A stretch of DNA of 64,000 nt from Kaistia terrae (GTDB taxonomy: Bacteria; Pseudomonadota; Alphaproteobacteria; Rhizobiales; Kaistiaceae). The notes under the pieces were generated by a model that was not told the origin of the DNA, did not search any database, and was given only the letters and a program-made list of their open reading frames with translations. Both the position numbers and the translations under genes were made by a program. The stretch is from positions 496,001 to 560,000 of the forward strand of contig NZ_JAPKNH010000002.1 of assembly GCF_026344005.1 (NCBI RefSeq), written 5' to 3'. Shown here one piece after another: positions 50,018-61,030 of the stretch. The first letter of the stretch is position 1. The number at the start of each line of letters is the position of its first letter.

Positions 50018-50027
50018 AGGGAAGACC

Positions 50028-51872
<1,845 letters not shown>

Positions 51873-52010
51873 CAGGCTATTTCCTCGCCCATTTTCTGTA
51901 GCACTCCGCCCCGGTCGTCTGCGGCGGTCTCCCTTGTTCGGCTCTCCCGCGGGAGAGGGTATTCTTTCGGCGCTCCCTCGGGGAGGGGCCTGCGCCATTT
52001 CCACTCTCGC

Positions 52011-52114
52011 CGTCATCCCGGGCTTGACCCGGGATCCATTCATCCGGGTTCGCAGTCGTGCGAAACGCCCGATGGCGCGGCTGCATGGATCCCCGCCTTC
52101 GCGGGGATGACGCC
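52011..52114. repeat. Palindromic repeat family B copy
   Basis: GTCATCCCGGGCTTGACCCG near the start and TGGATCCCCGCCTTCGCGGG then GATGACGCCGG at the end. Confidence 0.8.
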
Positions 52115-52178
52115 GGAGGTTGTGGTTCCGACGTTAGCTCAACTCTTTGCGGCACCGTGCGGTGTCGCAGTCTCCTTC

Positions 52179-52300
52179 ATCTCTCCCTCAGGGAGAGGTC
52201 GACGGCCGTAGGCCGGCGGGTGAGGGTTTACGGCCTCACCGGACAGTTCCCTGAACCCTCAGCCGGCTCTTCGAGCCCACCTCTCCCTGAGGGAGAGGTG
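52179..52300. repeat. Palindromic repeat family A copy
   Basis: ATCTCTCCCTCAGGGAGAGG near the start and ACCTCTCCCTGAGGGAGAGG near the end, with an internal CGGGTGAGGGTTTACGGCCT segment. Confidence 0.8.
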
Positions 52301-52349
52301 AAGGAAGGAAATTGTCCAACGCCTTGCGCCACTCGTATTCCCACCGTCG

Positions 52350-52453
52350 TCGTCATCCCTGCGAAAGCAGGGATCCATTTCAGCCGGGTTGGCCCTTACT
52401 CGAAACGCCCGAGGTGGCGGATGGATGGATCCCTGCTTTCGCAGGGATGACGA
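52350..52453. repeat. Palindromic repeat family B copy
   Basis: CGTCATCCCTGCGAAAGCAG and its inverse CTGCTTTCGCAGGGATGACG bound the element, a long perfect terminal inversion. Confidence 0.85.
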
Positions 52454-52486
52454 CCGCGTGTCACAGCAACCTCGTACTCAAAACCC

Positions 52487-54424
52487 TCACGCCACTTCCG
52501 TTTGCCGCGCGCTTTCCCAGGCCGCCACCAGCTTGCCGAAGCGGGTGGTCATGTCGGCGACCGCAGCCTCGTCGTCGATCCGGCCCGATAGCCAGCCTTC
52601 GGCGGCCTCGGCAAAAATCGTTCGGCCAACCGCAAAACCCTTGACCAGCGGCGTCGTGGCGGCGGCACGGAAGGCGGCCACCAGCTCATGCTCCGGCGCC
52701 TCCAGCCCGAGCAGGACGATGCCCCGGCAGAGCGGATCATTGGCAAGGATGACCTGTTCGATCGCTTGCCACGCGGCCGGGCTCGTCTGCGGCTCCAGCT
52801 TCCACCAGTCCGGCTTGATGCCGAGTTCGTAGAGCCGGGCGAGGATCGACGACACCGTCGTTTCGTCGAGTGCGCCATGCTTGCCGGCGATGATCTCGAT
52901 CAGCAGCTCGCGTCCGGCGGTGCGGGCGGCATCGGCCACGCGCAAAAGCTCGCGCTCCTGCCGCGCCTTCAACTCGGCGCTGTCGTCGGGATGATAGAAG
53001 CAGAGGCACTTGATCGTATGGCCGATCGGCCATTCCGCCAGATGGCTGCCTAGATCTGGCAGATGATCGAAATCGAGCGGGCGCGAGCCGGGCTTCTCCA
53101 CCGGCCGGCCGATCCAAAAACCCTGTTCGGAAGCGCGCGGAAACGCCTTCTGGCCGTAGGTGGAATCGAGCAGCATGCCGAAGCCAGGTCGCCCCTTGGC
53201 AATCCGCGCCGCCGCCTCGACGGCGAGCGCCTTGATGCCCTCGATCTTGTCACGCGGCACGTTGAGCCGGTCCGCCACCGCTTCCAACTGTGAGCGATGG
53301 TCGATTGCCAACGCCATCAGTGTCTCCGGCTGGTCGCGGCGGGTCGTCGCCCAGTGCAGGTGGTTGATCGCCGCGTCCTTGCGCAGCGCGCGGTGGGGGC
53401 TGCCATGGGCGAGGAAGTACGAAAGCTCGGCCCAGGTCGGATACTCCGGCGAGCAGAGCAGCCGCGATACGGCGAAGGCGCCGCAGGCATTGGCCCAGGT
53501 GGCGGCGGTCTCCAGTGCCTCGCCCTTCAGCCAGCCGCGCAGGAAGCCCGACATGAAAGCGTCGCCGGCGCCGAGCACATTATAGATCTCGATCGGAAAG
53601 CCCTCGCCGACGATGCCCTGTTCGAGGTCGTCGGGGATCGCGCCCTCATAGACGATGCAGCCCATGGCGCCGCGCTTCAGCACGATGGTCGCCTTCGACA
53701 GCGCCCGGATCGTCTTCAGGGCGCCGAGCACGTCGTCGGCGCCGGAGGCGATGCGGATTTCCTCCTCCGTGCCGACGATCAGGTCGCAATCGGGCAGGAT
53801 CGACTTCAGCTGGTCGGAGACGCGGTCGGATTTCACATAGCGGGCGAATCCATCGCCATGGCCGGCGAGGCCCCAGAGATTGGGGCGATAGTCGATGTCG
53901 AACACGACCTTGCCGCCATTCGCCTTGGCAATGCGGATCGCCTTGCGCTGCGCTGCGTCGCTGTTCGGCCGCGAAAAATGCGTCCCGGTGACGACGATCG
54001 CCTCCGCCGAGGCGATGAACGCCTCGTCGATATCCGCTTCCGACAGCGCCATGTCGGCGCAGTCGGTGCGGTAGAAGATCATGGGCGAGACGCCTTCATC
54101 CTCGACCGCCAGCAGCACCAGCGCCGTCAGGCGATCGGGATCGGTGGCGATGCCGTCAGTGGCGACGCCCTCGCGCACCATCTGCTCGCGGATGAAGCGG
54201 CCCATCTGCTCGTCGCCGACGCGCGTGATCACGGCCGACTTCAGTCCGAGCCGGGCCGTCCCGATCGCGATGTTGGACGGGCAGCCGCCGACCGACTTGG
54301 CGAAGGAGGTGATGTCCTCGAGGCGGGAGAAGATCTGCTGGCCATAGAGGTCGACCGATGATCGCCCGATGGTGATCACGTCGAGCGGTCGGGCCGCCGT
54401 CTCGGCCCCACGAGCCTCGGTCAT
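52487..54424 (-). CDS. iolC: Bifunctional 5-dehydro-2-deoxygluconokinase / DUF2090 aldolase-like fusion
   Basis: The 645-residue fusion has an N-terminal PfkB kinase (about 1-330): LDVITIGRSSVDLYGQQIFS, SVGGCPSNIAIGTARLGLKS and YNVLGAGDAFMSGFLRGWLK (catalytic GAGD). The C-terminal DUF2090 domain (about 340-645) has ETLMALAIDHRSQLEAVADR, GFGMLLDSTYGQKAF, LLIEIIAGKHGALDETTVSS and LVKGFAVGRTIFAEAAEGWL. The kinase makes the 6-phosphate; the second part is likely the aldolase giving DHAP and malonate semialdehyde (IolJ role). This fusion is common in Alphaproteobacteria. The gene is 130 bp downstream of the regulator gene. Confidence 0.95.
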   Translation of the reverse strand: MTEARGAETAARPLDVITIGRSSVDLYGQQIFSRLEDITSFAKSVGGCPSNIAIGTARLGLKSAVITRVGDEQMGRFIREQMVREGVATDGIATDPDRLTALVLLAVEDEGVSPMIFYRTDCADMALSEADIDEAFIASAEAIVVTGTHFSRPNSDAAQRKAIRIAKANGGKVVFDIDYRPNLWGLAGHGDGFARYVKSDRVSDQLKSILPDCDLIVGTEEEIRIASGADDVLGALKTIRALSKATIVLKRGAMGCIVYEGAIPDDLEQGIVGEGFPIEIYNVLGAGDAFMSGFLRGWLKGEALETAATWANACGAFAVSRLLCSPEYPTWAELSYFLAHGSPHRALRKDAAINHLHWATTRRDQPETLMALAIDHRSQLEAVADRLNVPRDKIEGIKALAVEAAARIAKGRPGFGMLLDSTYGQKAFPRASEQGFWIGRPVEKPGSRPLDFDHLPDLGSHLAEWPIGHTIKCLCFYHPDDSAELKARQERELLRVADAARTAGRELLIEIIAGKHGALDETTVSSILARLYELGIKPDWWKLEPQTSPAAWQAIEQVILANDPLCRGIVLLGLEAPEHELVAAFRAAATTPLVKGFAVGRTIFAEAAEGWLSGRIDDEAAVADMTTRFGKLVAAWESARQTEVA

Positions 54425-54534
54425 CGCATTCTCCGTCCCGGTTAACGAGGGGCTGACGGACCGTTACCAGAAAACGGCCTCAACGCACCCCTGACTCACA
54501 CCGGGCAGTGAAACAAAAATTCTGCGATTTCGTC

Positions 54535-54548
54535 AATATGGAATATCC
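54535..54548. promoter_or_regulatory. Possible IolR half-site upstream of iolC
   Basis: On the minus strand GGATATTCCATATT recalls the GGAATATTCATTCC sequence in front of the inositol transporter gene. It lies in the gap between iolC and the RpiR-family gene. The resemblance is partial. Confidence 0.35.
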
Positions 54549-54554
54549 AAACCG

Positions 54555-55394
54555 TCAACTGCGGCGTGCTTCGGCCACGGCGACGGTCAGGGTCATCGCC
54601 AGCGCCATCGAGGCGGAAAGCGAGCGGAAACCCTCATAATCAGCCTCGACCACCTCGAACCAGACGCCAATCTTGGGGATTAGCGGGCTGAACGGGCTGT
54701 CGGTGATGACGACGAGCGGCGTGCCGCCCTCATTGATCTGGCGCGCATAATTCAGCGTCGCCGAGGCGTAGGGCGTGAAGGAAATCGCGATCGCGGCGTC
54801 GCGCGGGGTGGCGAAGGAGAGCGTTTCCGGGTCGTTGCCCTGGGCTGAGCCGACCAGGACCGACTTCACGCCGAGTTTGCCGAAGGCGTAGCTCATATAG
54901 GAGGTGACGGGAAAGGAGCGGCGCTGGCCGATCAGGTAGATCGTCTCGGCGCGGGCCAGTAATCCGGCCGCCTCATCGATCTGCTCGACCTGCACGCGCT
55001 CGCGCAGTGAACCCACGGACCGTTCCGCTGCCTTGCAGAATCCAGAGAAAAGTGTCGCCGACTTGCTGTCGCCGGCGACATGCGAGCGCAGCGACGATAG
55101 GCGTTCGGAATAGTTCGAGGTGCGGTCGCGCAGGCGATCCTGGAACACGGCCTGCAGGTCGGAAAAGCCTTGGTATCCAAAGGCCTGGGCGAAGCGGACC
55201 AGCGTCGAGGGCTGGACCTCGGCTTTCTCGGCAATGCTCGCCGCCGTGCCGAAGGCGACATCGTCTGGATTGGCGACGGCATAGATGGCGACCTGGGCCA
55301 GGCGCTTCGGCAGCGTGTCCTTCCGGCTCACCATCAAATTGCGAAGGCTCCAGAAATCGCGCGGCGGCAGGGCGTCATTGTCGTCGATGGTCAT
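54555..55394 (-). CDS. iolR: MurR/RpiR family regulator, IolR-like
   Basis: The 279-residue protein begins MTIDDNDALPPRDFWSLRNL. The helix-turn-helix is at GTAASIAEKAEVQPSTLVRF and FAQAFGYQGFSDLQAV. The SIS domain has TIYLIGQRRSFPVTSYMSYA, AIAISFTPYASATLNYARQI and LVVITDSPFSPL. Rhizobial IolR proteins of this family repress inositol genes and are relieved by an inositol intermediate. ATG 55394 follows AGGAAAGG. It is divergent from the inositol-type binding protein gene and upstream of iolC on the same strand. Confidence 0.88.
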   Translation of the reverse strand: MTIDDNDALPPRDFWSLRNLMVSRKDTLPKRLAQVAIYAVANPDDVAFGTAASIAEKAEVQPSTLVRFAQAFGYQGFSDLQAVFQDRLRDRTSNYSERLSSLRSHVAGDSKSATLFSGFCKAAERSVGSLRERVQVEQIDEAAGLLARAETIYLIGQRRSFPVTSYMSYAFGKLGVKSVLVGSAQGNDPETLSFATPRDAAIAISFTPYASATLNYARQINEGGTPLVVITDSPFSPLIPKIGVWFEVVEADYEGFRSLSASMALAMTLTVAVAEARRS

Positions 55395-55457
55395 GATCGC
55401 GGGCCTTTCCTGCGCATTTGGCGCAGCTTTCCCTGACTTCGGCGCGAAAATCAACTC

Positions 55458-55527
55458 TTGACGCGCATATGGGTTGATGGAATGAATATTCCGGCATTGA
55501 TGTGAAGGGTCTGTTTATTCCGAATAT
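55458..55527 (+). promoter_or_regulatory. Promoter/operator region of the inositol ABC operon
   Basis: TTGACG at 55458 is followed by the palindrome GGAAT-GAAT-ATTCC (55479-55492) and then TATTC-C-GAATA (55516-55526). The first palindrome fits a GGAA-N6-TTCC IolR-type motif and would overlap the -10 region. IolR binding is an inference. Confidence 0.5.
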
Positions 55528-55598
55528 CGATGCGGCGAGGTCGCAGAGCAGCAAAAACGGCCGGAATCTCGCATTTTTTCATTCTCGGGAGGAATGTC

Positions 55599-56522
55599 AT
55601 GAAGATGAAACTCAAGGCGATGTTGGCAGCCACAGCTTTGGCGGTCTCCGCCGTTGCCGCCCATGCCGATATCATCGTTGTCACCCACGGTCAGGCATCG
55701 GATCCGTTCTGGTCGGTGGTCAAGAACGGCGTCGCCGAGGCCGGCAAGGATCTGGGCGTCAAGGTCGACTACCGCGCCCCGGAAACCTTCGACATGGTCG
55801 CCATGGCGCAGTTGATCGACGCCGCCGTCAACCAGAAGCCGGAGGGCATCGTCGTATCGATCCCCGACGCCGACGCGCTTGGACCGTCGATCCAGAAGGC
55901 CGTCGCTGCCGGCATTCCCGTCATCTCGATGAACTCGGGATCGGATGTCTCGAAGAAGCTCGGCGCGCTGCTGCATGTCGGCCAGAGCGAGTATGACGCG
56001 GGCAAGGCCGCCGGCGAGAAGCTCAAGACGATGGGCGGCAAGAAGGGCCTCTGCGTCAACCAGGAAGTCGGCAACGTCGCGCTCGATCTGCGCTGCAAGG
56101 GCTTCACCGACGGTTTCGGCGCCGTGACCGTCCTGCCGACCTCCGCCGATCCGGCCGACGTCAAGGCAAAGGTCAAGGCGGCGCTGGCTTCCGATCCGAC
56201 CGTCGACGCAATCATCACGCTCAATGCCTCGCTGGCGGGTGAACCCGCTGTCGCGGCCGTCAGTGAATCCGGCATGGACGGCAAGGTCAATGTCGCGACC
56301 TTCGACCTCTCGGCCGGCTTCCTGCAGGCCGTCGCCGACGGCAAGGCGGCCTTCGCCATCGACCAGCAGCAGTTCCTGCAGGGCTATCTGCCGGTCGCGT
56401 TCCTGGCGCTGCACAGCAAGTATGGCCTGATGCCCGGCGGAGACGTGCCGTCCGGTCCCAATCTGGTGACCAAGGATTCGGCTGCCAAGGTCGTTGATCT
56501 GTCGGCCAAGGGCATCCGCTAG
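55599..56522 (+). CDS. Sugar (inositol-type) ABC transporter binding protein
   Basis: The 307-residue protein has a signal peptide MKMKLKAMLAATALAVSAVA then AHADI. Mature motifs TDIIVV-type start, QASDPFWSVVKNGVAEAGKD, VNQKPEGIVVSIPDADALGP and ATFDLSAGFLQAVADGKAAF belong to the pentose/inositol periplasmic-binding family (IbpA, MocB, RbsB). ATG 55599 follows GGGAGGA. It is the first gene of the transporter operon, and a hairpin follows in the 204-bp gap before the permease. Confidence 0.9.
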   Translation: MKMKLKAMLAATALAVSAVAAHADIIVVTHGQASDPFWSVVKNGVAEAGKDLGVKVDYRAPETFDMVAMAQLIDAAVNQKPEGIVVSIPDADALGPSIQKAVAAGIPVISMNSGSDVSKKLGALLHVGQSEYDAGKAAGEKLKTMGGKKGLCVNQEVGNVALDLRCKGFTDGFGAVTVLPTSADPADVKAKVKAALASDPTVDAIITLNASLAGEPAVAAVSESGMDGKVNVATFDLSAGFLQAVADGKAAFAIDQQQFLQGYLPVAFLALHSKYGLMPGGDVPSGPNLVTKDSAAKVVDLSAKGIR

Positions 56523-56576
56523 ACCGGCCCCAGCCAATGTGCGTGGGCCGAAATGCCCGCGCGTATTGGCGTGCTT

Positions 56577-56600
56577 GCCGAGAGGCTTCGGTCTCTCGGC
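56577..56600 (+). other. Intercistronic hairpin after the binding-protein gene
   Basis: GCCGAGAG (56577-56584) pairs with CTCTCGGC (56593-56600), loop 8 nt. There is no T run. Such hairpins often protect the binding-protein mRNA and lower downstream expression. Confidence 0.5.
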
Positions 56601-56726
56601 CCCACCTGGCCGGCAAGGCCGTGAACGAAATCGCCTCGTCTCCCGTCGCACGCTGCGTCCGACGGCCGGCGGGCGACGTCCTCGAAAGACCTGCGGAGCG
56701 CAGGTTCGCGCGCTGGCGGGGAGAGA

Positions 56727-57854
56727 ATGATGGACAGGAACAGCTTGATCGAAGCGGCGGCGGACGAGCGGCTCAAGCATGCCTCGGCGCTGACGCGCAT
56801 CTTTCGACGGCCCGAGCTCGGAGCTATTCTCGGCCTCGTCATCGTCACGGTTTTTTTTATAGCCGTTGCCAATCCGGTTATGTTCGAGCTGTCGGGGATC
56901 ATGAATTTCATGGCACCGGCCGCGCAACTCGGCATCCTGGCGATCGGCGCCTCGCTGCTGATGGTCGGCGGCGAGTTCGACCTGTCGGTCGGTTCCATGG
57001 TGGCGTTCGCAGGGCTGATCTTCGCGGCCTGCGTCGTGACGTTCGGCCTTCCGCTGCCGGTGGCGATCGCCGTGGCCTTCGCCTGCGCTGCCGCGATCGG
57101 CTTCCTGAACGGGCAGCTTGTCATTCATACCGGCCTACCGAGCTTCATCGTTACGCTGGCTTTCCTGTTCGTTCTGCGCGGTCTTTCGCTGGTCGGTCTC
57201 AAATGGGCGACCGGCGGCGCGACGCAGCTCCGTGGCGTGCGCGAGGCGGCGACGGATACGCCGCTCGACGCGTTCTTCTACAAGCTGTTTGCCGGCGATG
57301 CCTTCGAGAGCCAGTTCGCCTGGCTCGCCGCGCATGACTGGATCGCCAAGTTTCCAAATGGCCAGCCGAAGGTGACGGGCGTTCCGGTCGAGATCATCTG
57401 GTTTGTCGTGCTGGCGGCGCTAGCAGCCGTCGTGCTGTCGCGAACCCGCTATGGCAACTGGATCTTCGCCGCCGGCGGCGATCCGAACGCGGCGCGCAAT
57501 TCCGGTGTGCCGACGCGACGGGTGAAGACGTCACTGTTCGTTCTGACGGCGTGCTGCGCTGCCCTGGTCGCCGTCCTGACCGTGCTCGACGCCGGATCGA
57601 CGGACGCGCGACGTGGTTTCCAGAAGGAGTTCGAGGCGATCATCGCGGCGGTCATCGGCGGGTGCCTGCTGACGGGCGGCTACGGCTCGGTGGTCGGCGC
57701 AGCGATCGGCGCAGTCATCTTCGGCATGGTGCTGATCGGGCTCACCTACACCAACATCGACCAGGATTGGTATCTGGTCTTCCTTGGCGGCATGCTGTTG
57801 ATGGCGGTGTTCTTCAACAACATCATCCGCAAGCGTGTGACGGGAGAGCGGTGA
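56727..57854 (+). CDS. Sugar (inositol-type) ABC transporter permease
   Basis: The 375-residue permease has about ten hydrophobic segments. [60 protein letters not shown] and [20 protein letters not shown] are typical of the RbsC/inositol class. A variable extracellular loop ([19 protein letters not shown]) is longer than in RbsC. The stop overlaps the ATPase ATG by one base. Confidence 0.92.
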   Translation: MMDRNSLIEAAADERLKHASALTRIFRRPELGAILGLVIVTVFFIAVANPVMFELSGIMNFMAPAAQLGILAIGASLLMVGGEFDLSVGSMVAFAGLIFAACVVTFGLPLPVAIAVAFACAAAIGFLNGQLVIHTGLPSFIVTLAFLFVLRGLSLVGLKWATGGATQLRGVREAATDTPLDAFFYKLFAGDAFESQFAWLAAHDWIAKFPNGQPKVTGVPVEIIWFVVLAALAAVVLSRTRYGNWIFAAGGDPNAARNSGVPTRRVKTSLFVLTACCAALVAVLTVLDAGSTDARRGFQKEFEAIIAAVIGGCLLTGGYGSVVGAAIGAVIFGMVLIGLTYTNIDQDWYLVFLGGMLLMAVFFNNIIRKRVTGER

Positions 57855-58633
57855 TGGATACGCCTATCCTGGAAATGCGCGATATTGAGAAGCACTTCGG
57901 TTCCGTCGTGGCGCTGGCCGGCGTGTCGATCGAAATCCACCCGGGCGAGGTGCATTGCCTGCTTGGCGACAATGGCGCCGGAAAATCGACCTTCATCAAG
58001 ACGATGGCGGGCGTGCACAGGCTGACCAAGGGCCAGATGTTCCTGAATGGACAGCCGGTCCAGTTCAGCAGCCCGCGCCAGGCTCTCGATGCCGGCATCG
58101 CCACGGTCTATCAGGATCTCGCCATGATCCCGCTGATGTCGGTGACGCGGAACTTCTTCATGGGGCGGGAGCCGGTGAAGGGGATTTGGCCGTTCCGCTT
58201 CATGGATATGGGGTTCTGCGATCGTATCACTCGCGAGGAGATGAAGCGGATCGGCATCGACGTGCGCGATCCCGGCCAGGCGGTCGGCACACTGTCCGGC
58301 GGCGAGCGCCAGTGCGTCGCGATCTCGCGCGCCGTCTATTTCGGCGCCAAGGTGCTGATCCTCGACGAACCGACCTCGGCGCTCGGCGTGCGGCAGACCT
58401 CGATGGTGCTGAAATATATCGACATGGTGCGCAAGCGCGGCCTCGGCGTCGTCTTCATCACCCACAATGTTCGACACGCCATGGCTGTCGGCGATCGCTT
58501 CACTGTGCTGAACCGTGGCCGGACGTTGGGCACGGCGGCGCGCGGCGAGATCACGGCGGATGAATTGCAGAACCTGATGGCCGGCGGCAAGGAGCTGGCG
58601 GATCTGTCGTCCGAGCTCGGCGGTACCGTCTAA
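57854..58633 (+). CDS. Sugar (inositol-type) ABC transporter ATP-binding protein
   Basis: The 259-residue single-domain ATPase has Walker [16 protein letters not shown]-loop VYQDLAMIP, signature [17 protein letters not shown], Walker [13 protein letters not shown] and switch [10 protein letters not shown]. RbsA-type ATPases usually have two tandem domains of about 500 residues, so this is the single-domain variant seen in rhizobial inositol importers. ATG 57854 overlaps the permease stop. Confidence 0.92.
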   Translation: MDTPILEMRDIEKHFGSVVALAGVSIEIHPGEVHCLLGDNGAGKSTFIKTMAGVHRLTKGQMFLNGQPVQFSSPRQALDAGIATVYQDLAMIPLMSVTRNFFMGREPVKGIWPFRFMDMGFCDRITREEMKRIGIDVRDPGQAVGTLSGGERQCVAISRAVYFGAKVLILDEPTSALGVRQTSMVLKYIDMVRKRGLGVVFITHNVRHAMAVGDRFTVLNRGRTLGTAARGEITADELQNLMAGGKELADLSSELGGTV

Positions 58634-58656
58634 ACCTCATCTTACCTTCATCGGGA

Positions 58657-59784
58657 ATGACCAGCATGAAATCCCTCGGGATCGGCTTGATCGGCACGGG
58701 CTATATGGGCAAGTGCCATGCGCTTGCCTGGAACGCCGTCGCGCCGACATTTGGCGATGTGGCGCGGCCGAAGCTGGTGCATCTGGGCGAGGCCAATGCG
58801 GCACTCGCCACCTGCAAGGCGGAAGAGCTTGGCTTCGCACGGGCATCCGGCGACTGGCGCGCTGCGGTCGAGGATCCGGACGTCGATGTCGTCTCGATCA
58901 CGACCCCAAACCAGTTCCACGCCGAGATGGCGATCGCGGCGCTGAAAGCCGGCAAGCATGTCTGGTGCGAGAAGCCGATGGCGACGTCAGCCGCCGATGC
59001 CGTCGCCATGCTGGAGGCAGCCAAGGCCTCCGGCAAAGTCGCGGCGCTTGGGTATAACTACATCCAGAATCCGGCCGTCCGGCACATGCGCGGGCTGATC
59101 GAGCAAGGGGCGATCGGCACGGTCAACCATGTCCGTGTCGAGATGGACGAAGACTTCATGGCCGATCCGGCCGCGACCTTCGGCTGGAAGAGCGAGGCGG
59201 CGTCCGGCTATGGCGCGCTCGACGATTTTGCCGTCCATCCGCTGTCGCTGCTTTCCGTTCTGGTCGGGCGGATCGCCAGCGTCGTCGTCGATATGGCAAA
59301 ACCTTATGCCGAACGGCCGCTGGCCGACGGCGGCAGCCGTGCGGTCGAAACGCATGACATCGCCAACATCCTGTTCCGGCTTGAAAACGGTGCTTCCGGC
59401 AGCCTGCTGGTCAACCGTTCGGCCTGGGGCCGCAAGGGCCGGATCGCCATTCAGATCTTCGGCTCGGAAGGGTCGCTGCTGTTCGACCAGGAACGCATGA
59501 ACGAGCTTCAACTGTTCCAAGCGCGCGGTCCCGTGGCCGAGCAGGGGTTTCGCACCATCCTGACTGGCACGTCTCATCCGCCCTATGACCGCTTCATTCC
59601 GGCGCCCGGTCACGGTCTCGGCTTCAACGATTTGAAAGTGATTGAGGCGCGCGAGCTGATGCGTCGAATTGCCGGCGAGCCCGCCCATCTGATCGAGTTC
59701 GAGACGGGTTTGCAGATCGAACGAAGCGTCCATGCCATGGCTCGTTCGCACGAGGTGCGAGGCTGGGTGGACGTGCCCGGATAA
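58657..59784 (+). CDS. Gfo/Idh/MocA family oxidoreductase
   Basis: The 375-residue protein has a Rossmann motif LGIGLIGTGYMGKCHALAWN, the EKP motif HVWCEKPMATSAADAV (catalytic Lys), and a C-terminal domain with GYGALDDFAVHPLSLLSVL (His). The family includes MocA, iolX/W-type inositol dehydrogenases and glucose-fructose oxidoreductase; the substrate is unclear. It lies 24 bp after the ATPase gene and 82 bp before iolG. A cyclitol or cyclitol derivative is the likely substrate from context. Confidence 0.9.
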   Translation: MTSMKSLGIGLIGTGYMGKCHALAWNAVAPTFGDVARPKLVHLGEANAALATCKAEELGFARASGDWRAAVEDPDVDVVSITTPNQFHAEMAIAALKAGKHVWCEKPMATSAADAVAMLEAAKASGKVAALGYNYIQNPAVRHMRGLIEQGAIGTVNHVRVEMDEDFMADPAATFGWKSEAASGYGALDDFAVHPLSLLSVLVGRIASVVVDMAKPYAERPLADGGSRAVETHDIANILFRLENGASGSLLVNRSAWGRKGRIAIQIFGSEGSLLFDQERMNELQLFQARGPVAEQGFRTILTGTSHPPYDRFIPAPGHGLGFNDLKVIEARELMRRIAGEPAHLIEFETGLQIERSVHAMARSHEVRGWVDVPG

Positions 59785-59866
59785 TTCTACCGCCGATGGG
59801 GCGCGCATCTCTGTCGAGGTGGCGCGGACGACTGTTTAATTCGCATGAGCTTTCAGGGACTTTGAC

Positions 59867-60862
59867 ATGACCGTGAGACTGGGACTTCTGGGCGCTGGCC
59901 GCATCGGCAAGGTGCATGCGGCAGCGATTGCTGCGAATGCGGGCGCCACGCTCGTCGCTGTCGCCGATGCCTTTCCCGAGGCGGCCAAGGCGCTCGCCGC
60001 CTCGACCGGCGCGGAAGTGCGCGAGGCGGACGCGATCATGAACGCCTCGGATATCGACGCCGTTTTGATCACGACGCCGACCGATTTGCACGCCACTATG
60101 ATCGAGCAGGCGGCGCGGGCCAAAAAGGCGATCTTCTGCGAGAAGCCGGTTGATCTCGACGTCGCCCGCGTCAAGCAATGCCTTGCCGTCGTCAAGGCTG
60201 AGAACGCGCTGCTGATGGTCGGCTTCAACCGCCGCTTCGATCCGAACTTCATTGAGGTGCGCCGGCAAATCGATGACGGCGCCATCGGCAAGGTCGAGAT
60301 GGTGTCGATCACCTCGCGCGACCCTGGACCGCCGCCAGCCGATTACATCAGCCGGTCGGGCGGGCTGTTCCGCGACATGACGATCCATGATTTCGACATG
60401 GCGCGCTTCCTTCTCGGCGAGGAGCCGGTCAGCGTCTATGCCAGCGCGTCGGTGCTGGTCGATCCCGAAATCGGCAAGCTCGGCGATTTTGACAGCGCTT
60501 CGGTCGTGCTGACGACGAAATCCGGCCGGATCGCGCAGATATCGAATTCGCGCCGCGCCAGCTATGGCTACGACCAGCGCATCGAGGTGCATGGCTCGAA
60601 GGGATTGGTCAGCGCCGACAATCTGCGCGCCACCAATGTCGAGGTCGCCAATGCCGAAGGCTATCGCCGCGAGCCGCTGCTGAACTTCTTCATGACCCGC
60701 TACACCGAAGCCTATCGCAACGAGATCGCCGCCTTTGTCGCGGCGGTGAAAGATGGCGGCCCGGCGACGCCGTCGGGTGAGGATGGCTGGAAGGCGCTGG
60801 TTCTCGCCGACGCGGCACTGCAATCGGTCAAGGAAAAGCGCGCGATCGCCGTTTCGATTTGA
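59867..60862 (+). CDS. iolG: Inositol 2-dehydrogenase
   Basis: The 331-residue protein begins MTVRLGLLGAGRIGKVHAAA (NAD motif). It has IFCEKPVDLDVARVKQCLA, MVGFNRRFDPNFIEVRRQID, DMTIHDFDMARFLLGEEP (catalytic Asp-His) and PLLNFFMTRYTEAYRNEIAA. It oxidises myo-inositol to scyllo-inosose, the first step before IolE. It is part of the plus-strand transporter operon. Confidence 0.93.
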   Translation: MTVRLGLLGAGRIGKVHAAAIAANAGATLVAVADAFPEAAKALAASTGAEVREADAIMNASDIDAVLITTPTDLHATMIEQAARAKKAIFCEKPVDLDVARVKQCLAVVKAENALLMVGFNRRFDPNFIEVRRQIDDGAIGKVEMVSITSRDPGPPPADYISRSGGLFRDMTIHDFDMARFLLGEEPVSVYASASVLVDPEIGKLGDFDSASVVLTTKSGRIAQISNSRRASYGYDQRIEVHGSKGLVSADNLRATNVEVANAEGYRREPLLNFFMTRYTEAYRNEIAAFVAAVKDGGPATPSGEDGWKALVLADAALQSVKEKRAIAVSI

Positions 60863-60921
60863 GGCGCGATATTCTTCTGCAGACGGTGGCGATATCGGAT
60901 CGCCGCCGTCGTTTGTGCATT

Positions 60922-60949
60922 TTGACACGCATTTGCTGGCCGATAAACC
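60922..60949 (+). promoter_or_regulatory. Weak candidate promoter before the SDR gene
   Basis: TTGACA at 60922-60927 is followed after 16 bp by TAAACC at 60944-60949. The -35 is perfect and the -10 is poor. Confidence 0.35.
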
Positions 60950-61030
60950 TTCCGTTGCTCCTGTGTCAGGAAAACGCTGTAATCCACCTCCGCCTCTTGT
61001 CGATGGCGGGAAGCTTCGGGGGAGGCACGG

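Larger units (their letters stand above)
49672..50027. other. Intergenic region of about 350 bp with palindromic repeats
   Basis: It has no gene; it holds a family B copy (49732-49821) and a family A copy (49895-50017). Confidence 0.8.
51873..52486. other. Repeat-filled gap between iolC and iolD
   Basis: The gap of about 610 bp has no gene. It contains a family C-like fragment (about 51947-51995: CTCTCCCGCGGGAGAG), family B copies at 52011-52114 and 52350-52453, and a family A copy at 52179-52300. Confidence 0.85.

Noticed and set aside
49878-50020. Short open frames crossing the repeats
   Set aside because: They translate palindromic repeat DNA and have no Shine-Dalgarno or homologous character.
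51873-52486. Repeated palindromes that could suggest a CRISPR array
   Set aside because: Units are of different families, unequal in length and spacing, with no constant repeat-spacer pattern and no cas genes.
56851-56858. Run of eight T in the permease gene as a frameshift
   Set aside because: The frame continues normally through a membrane segment on both sides.
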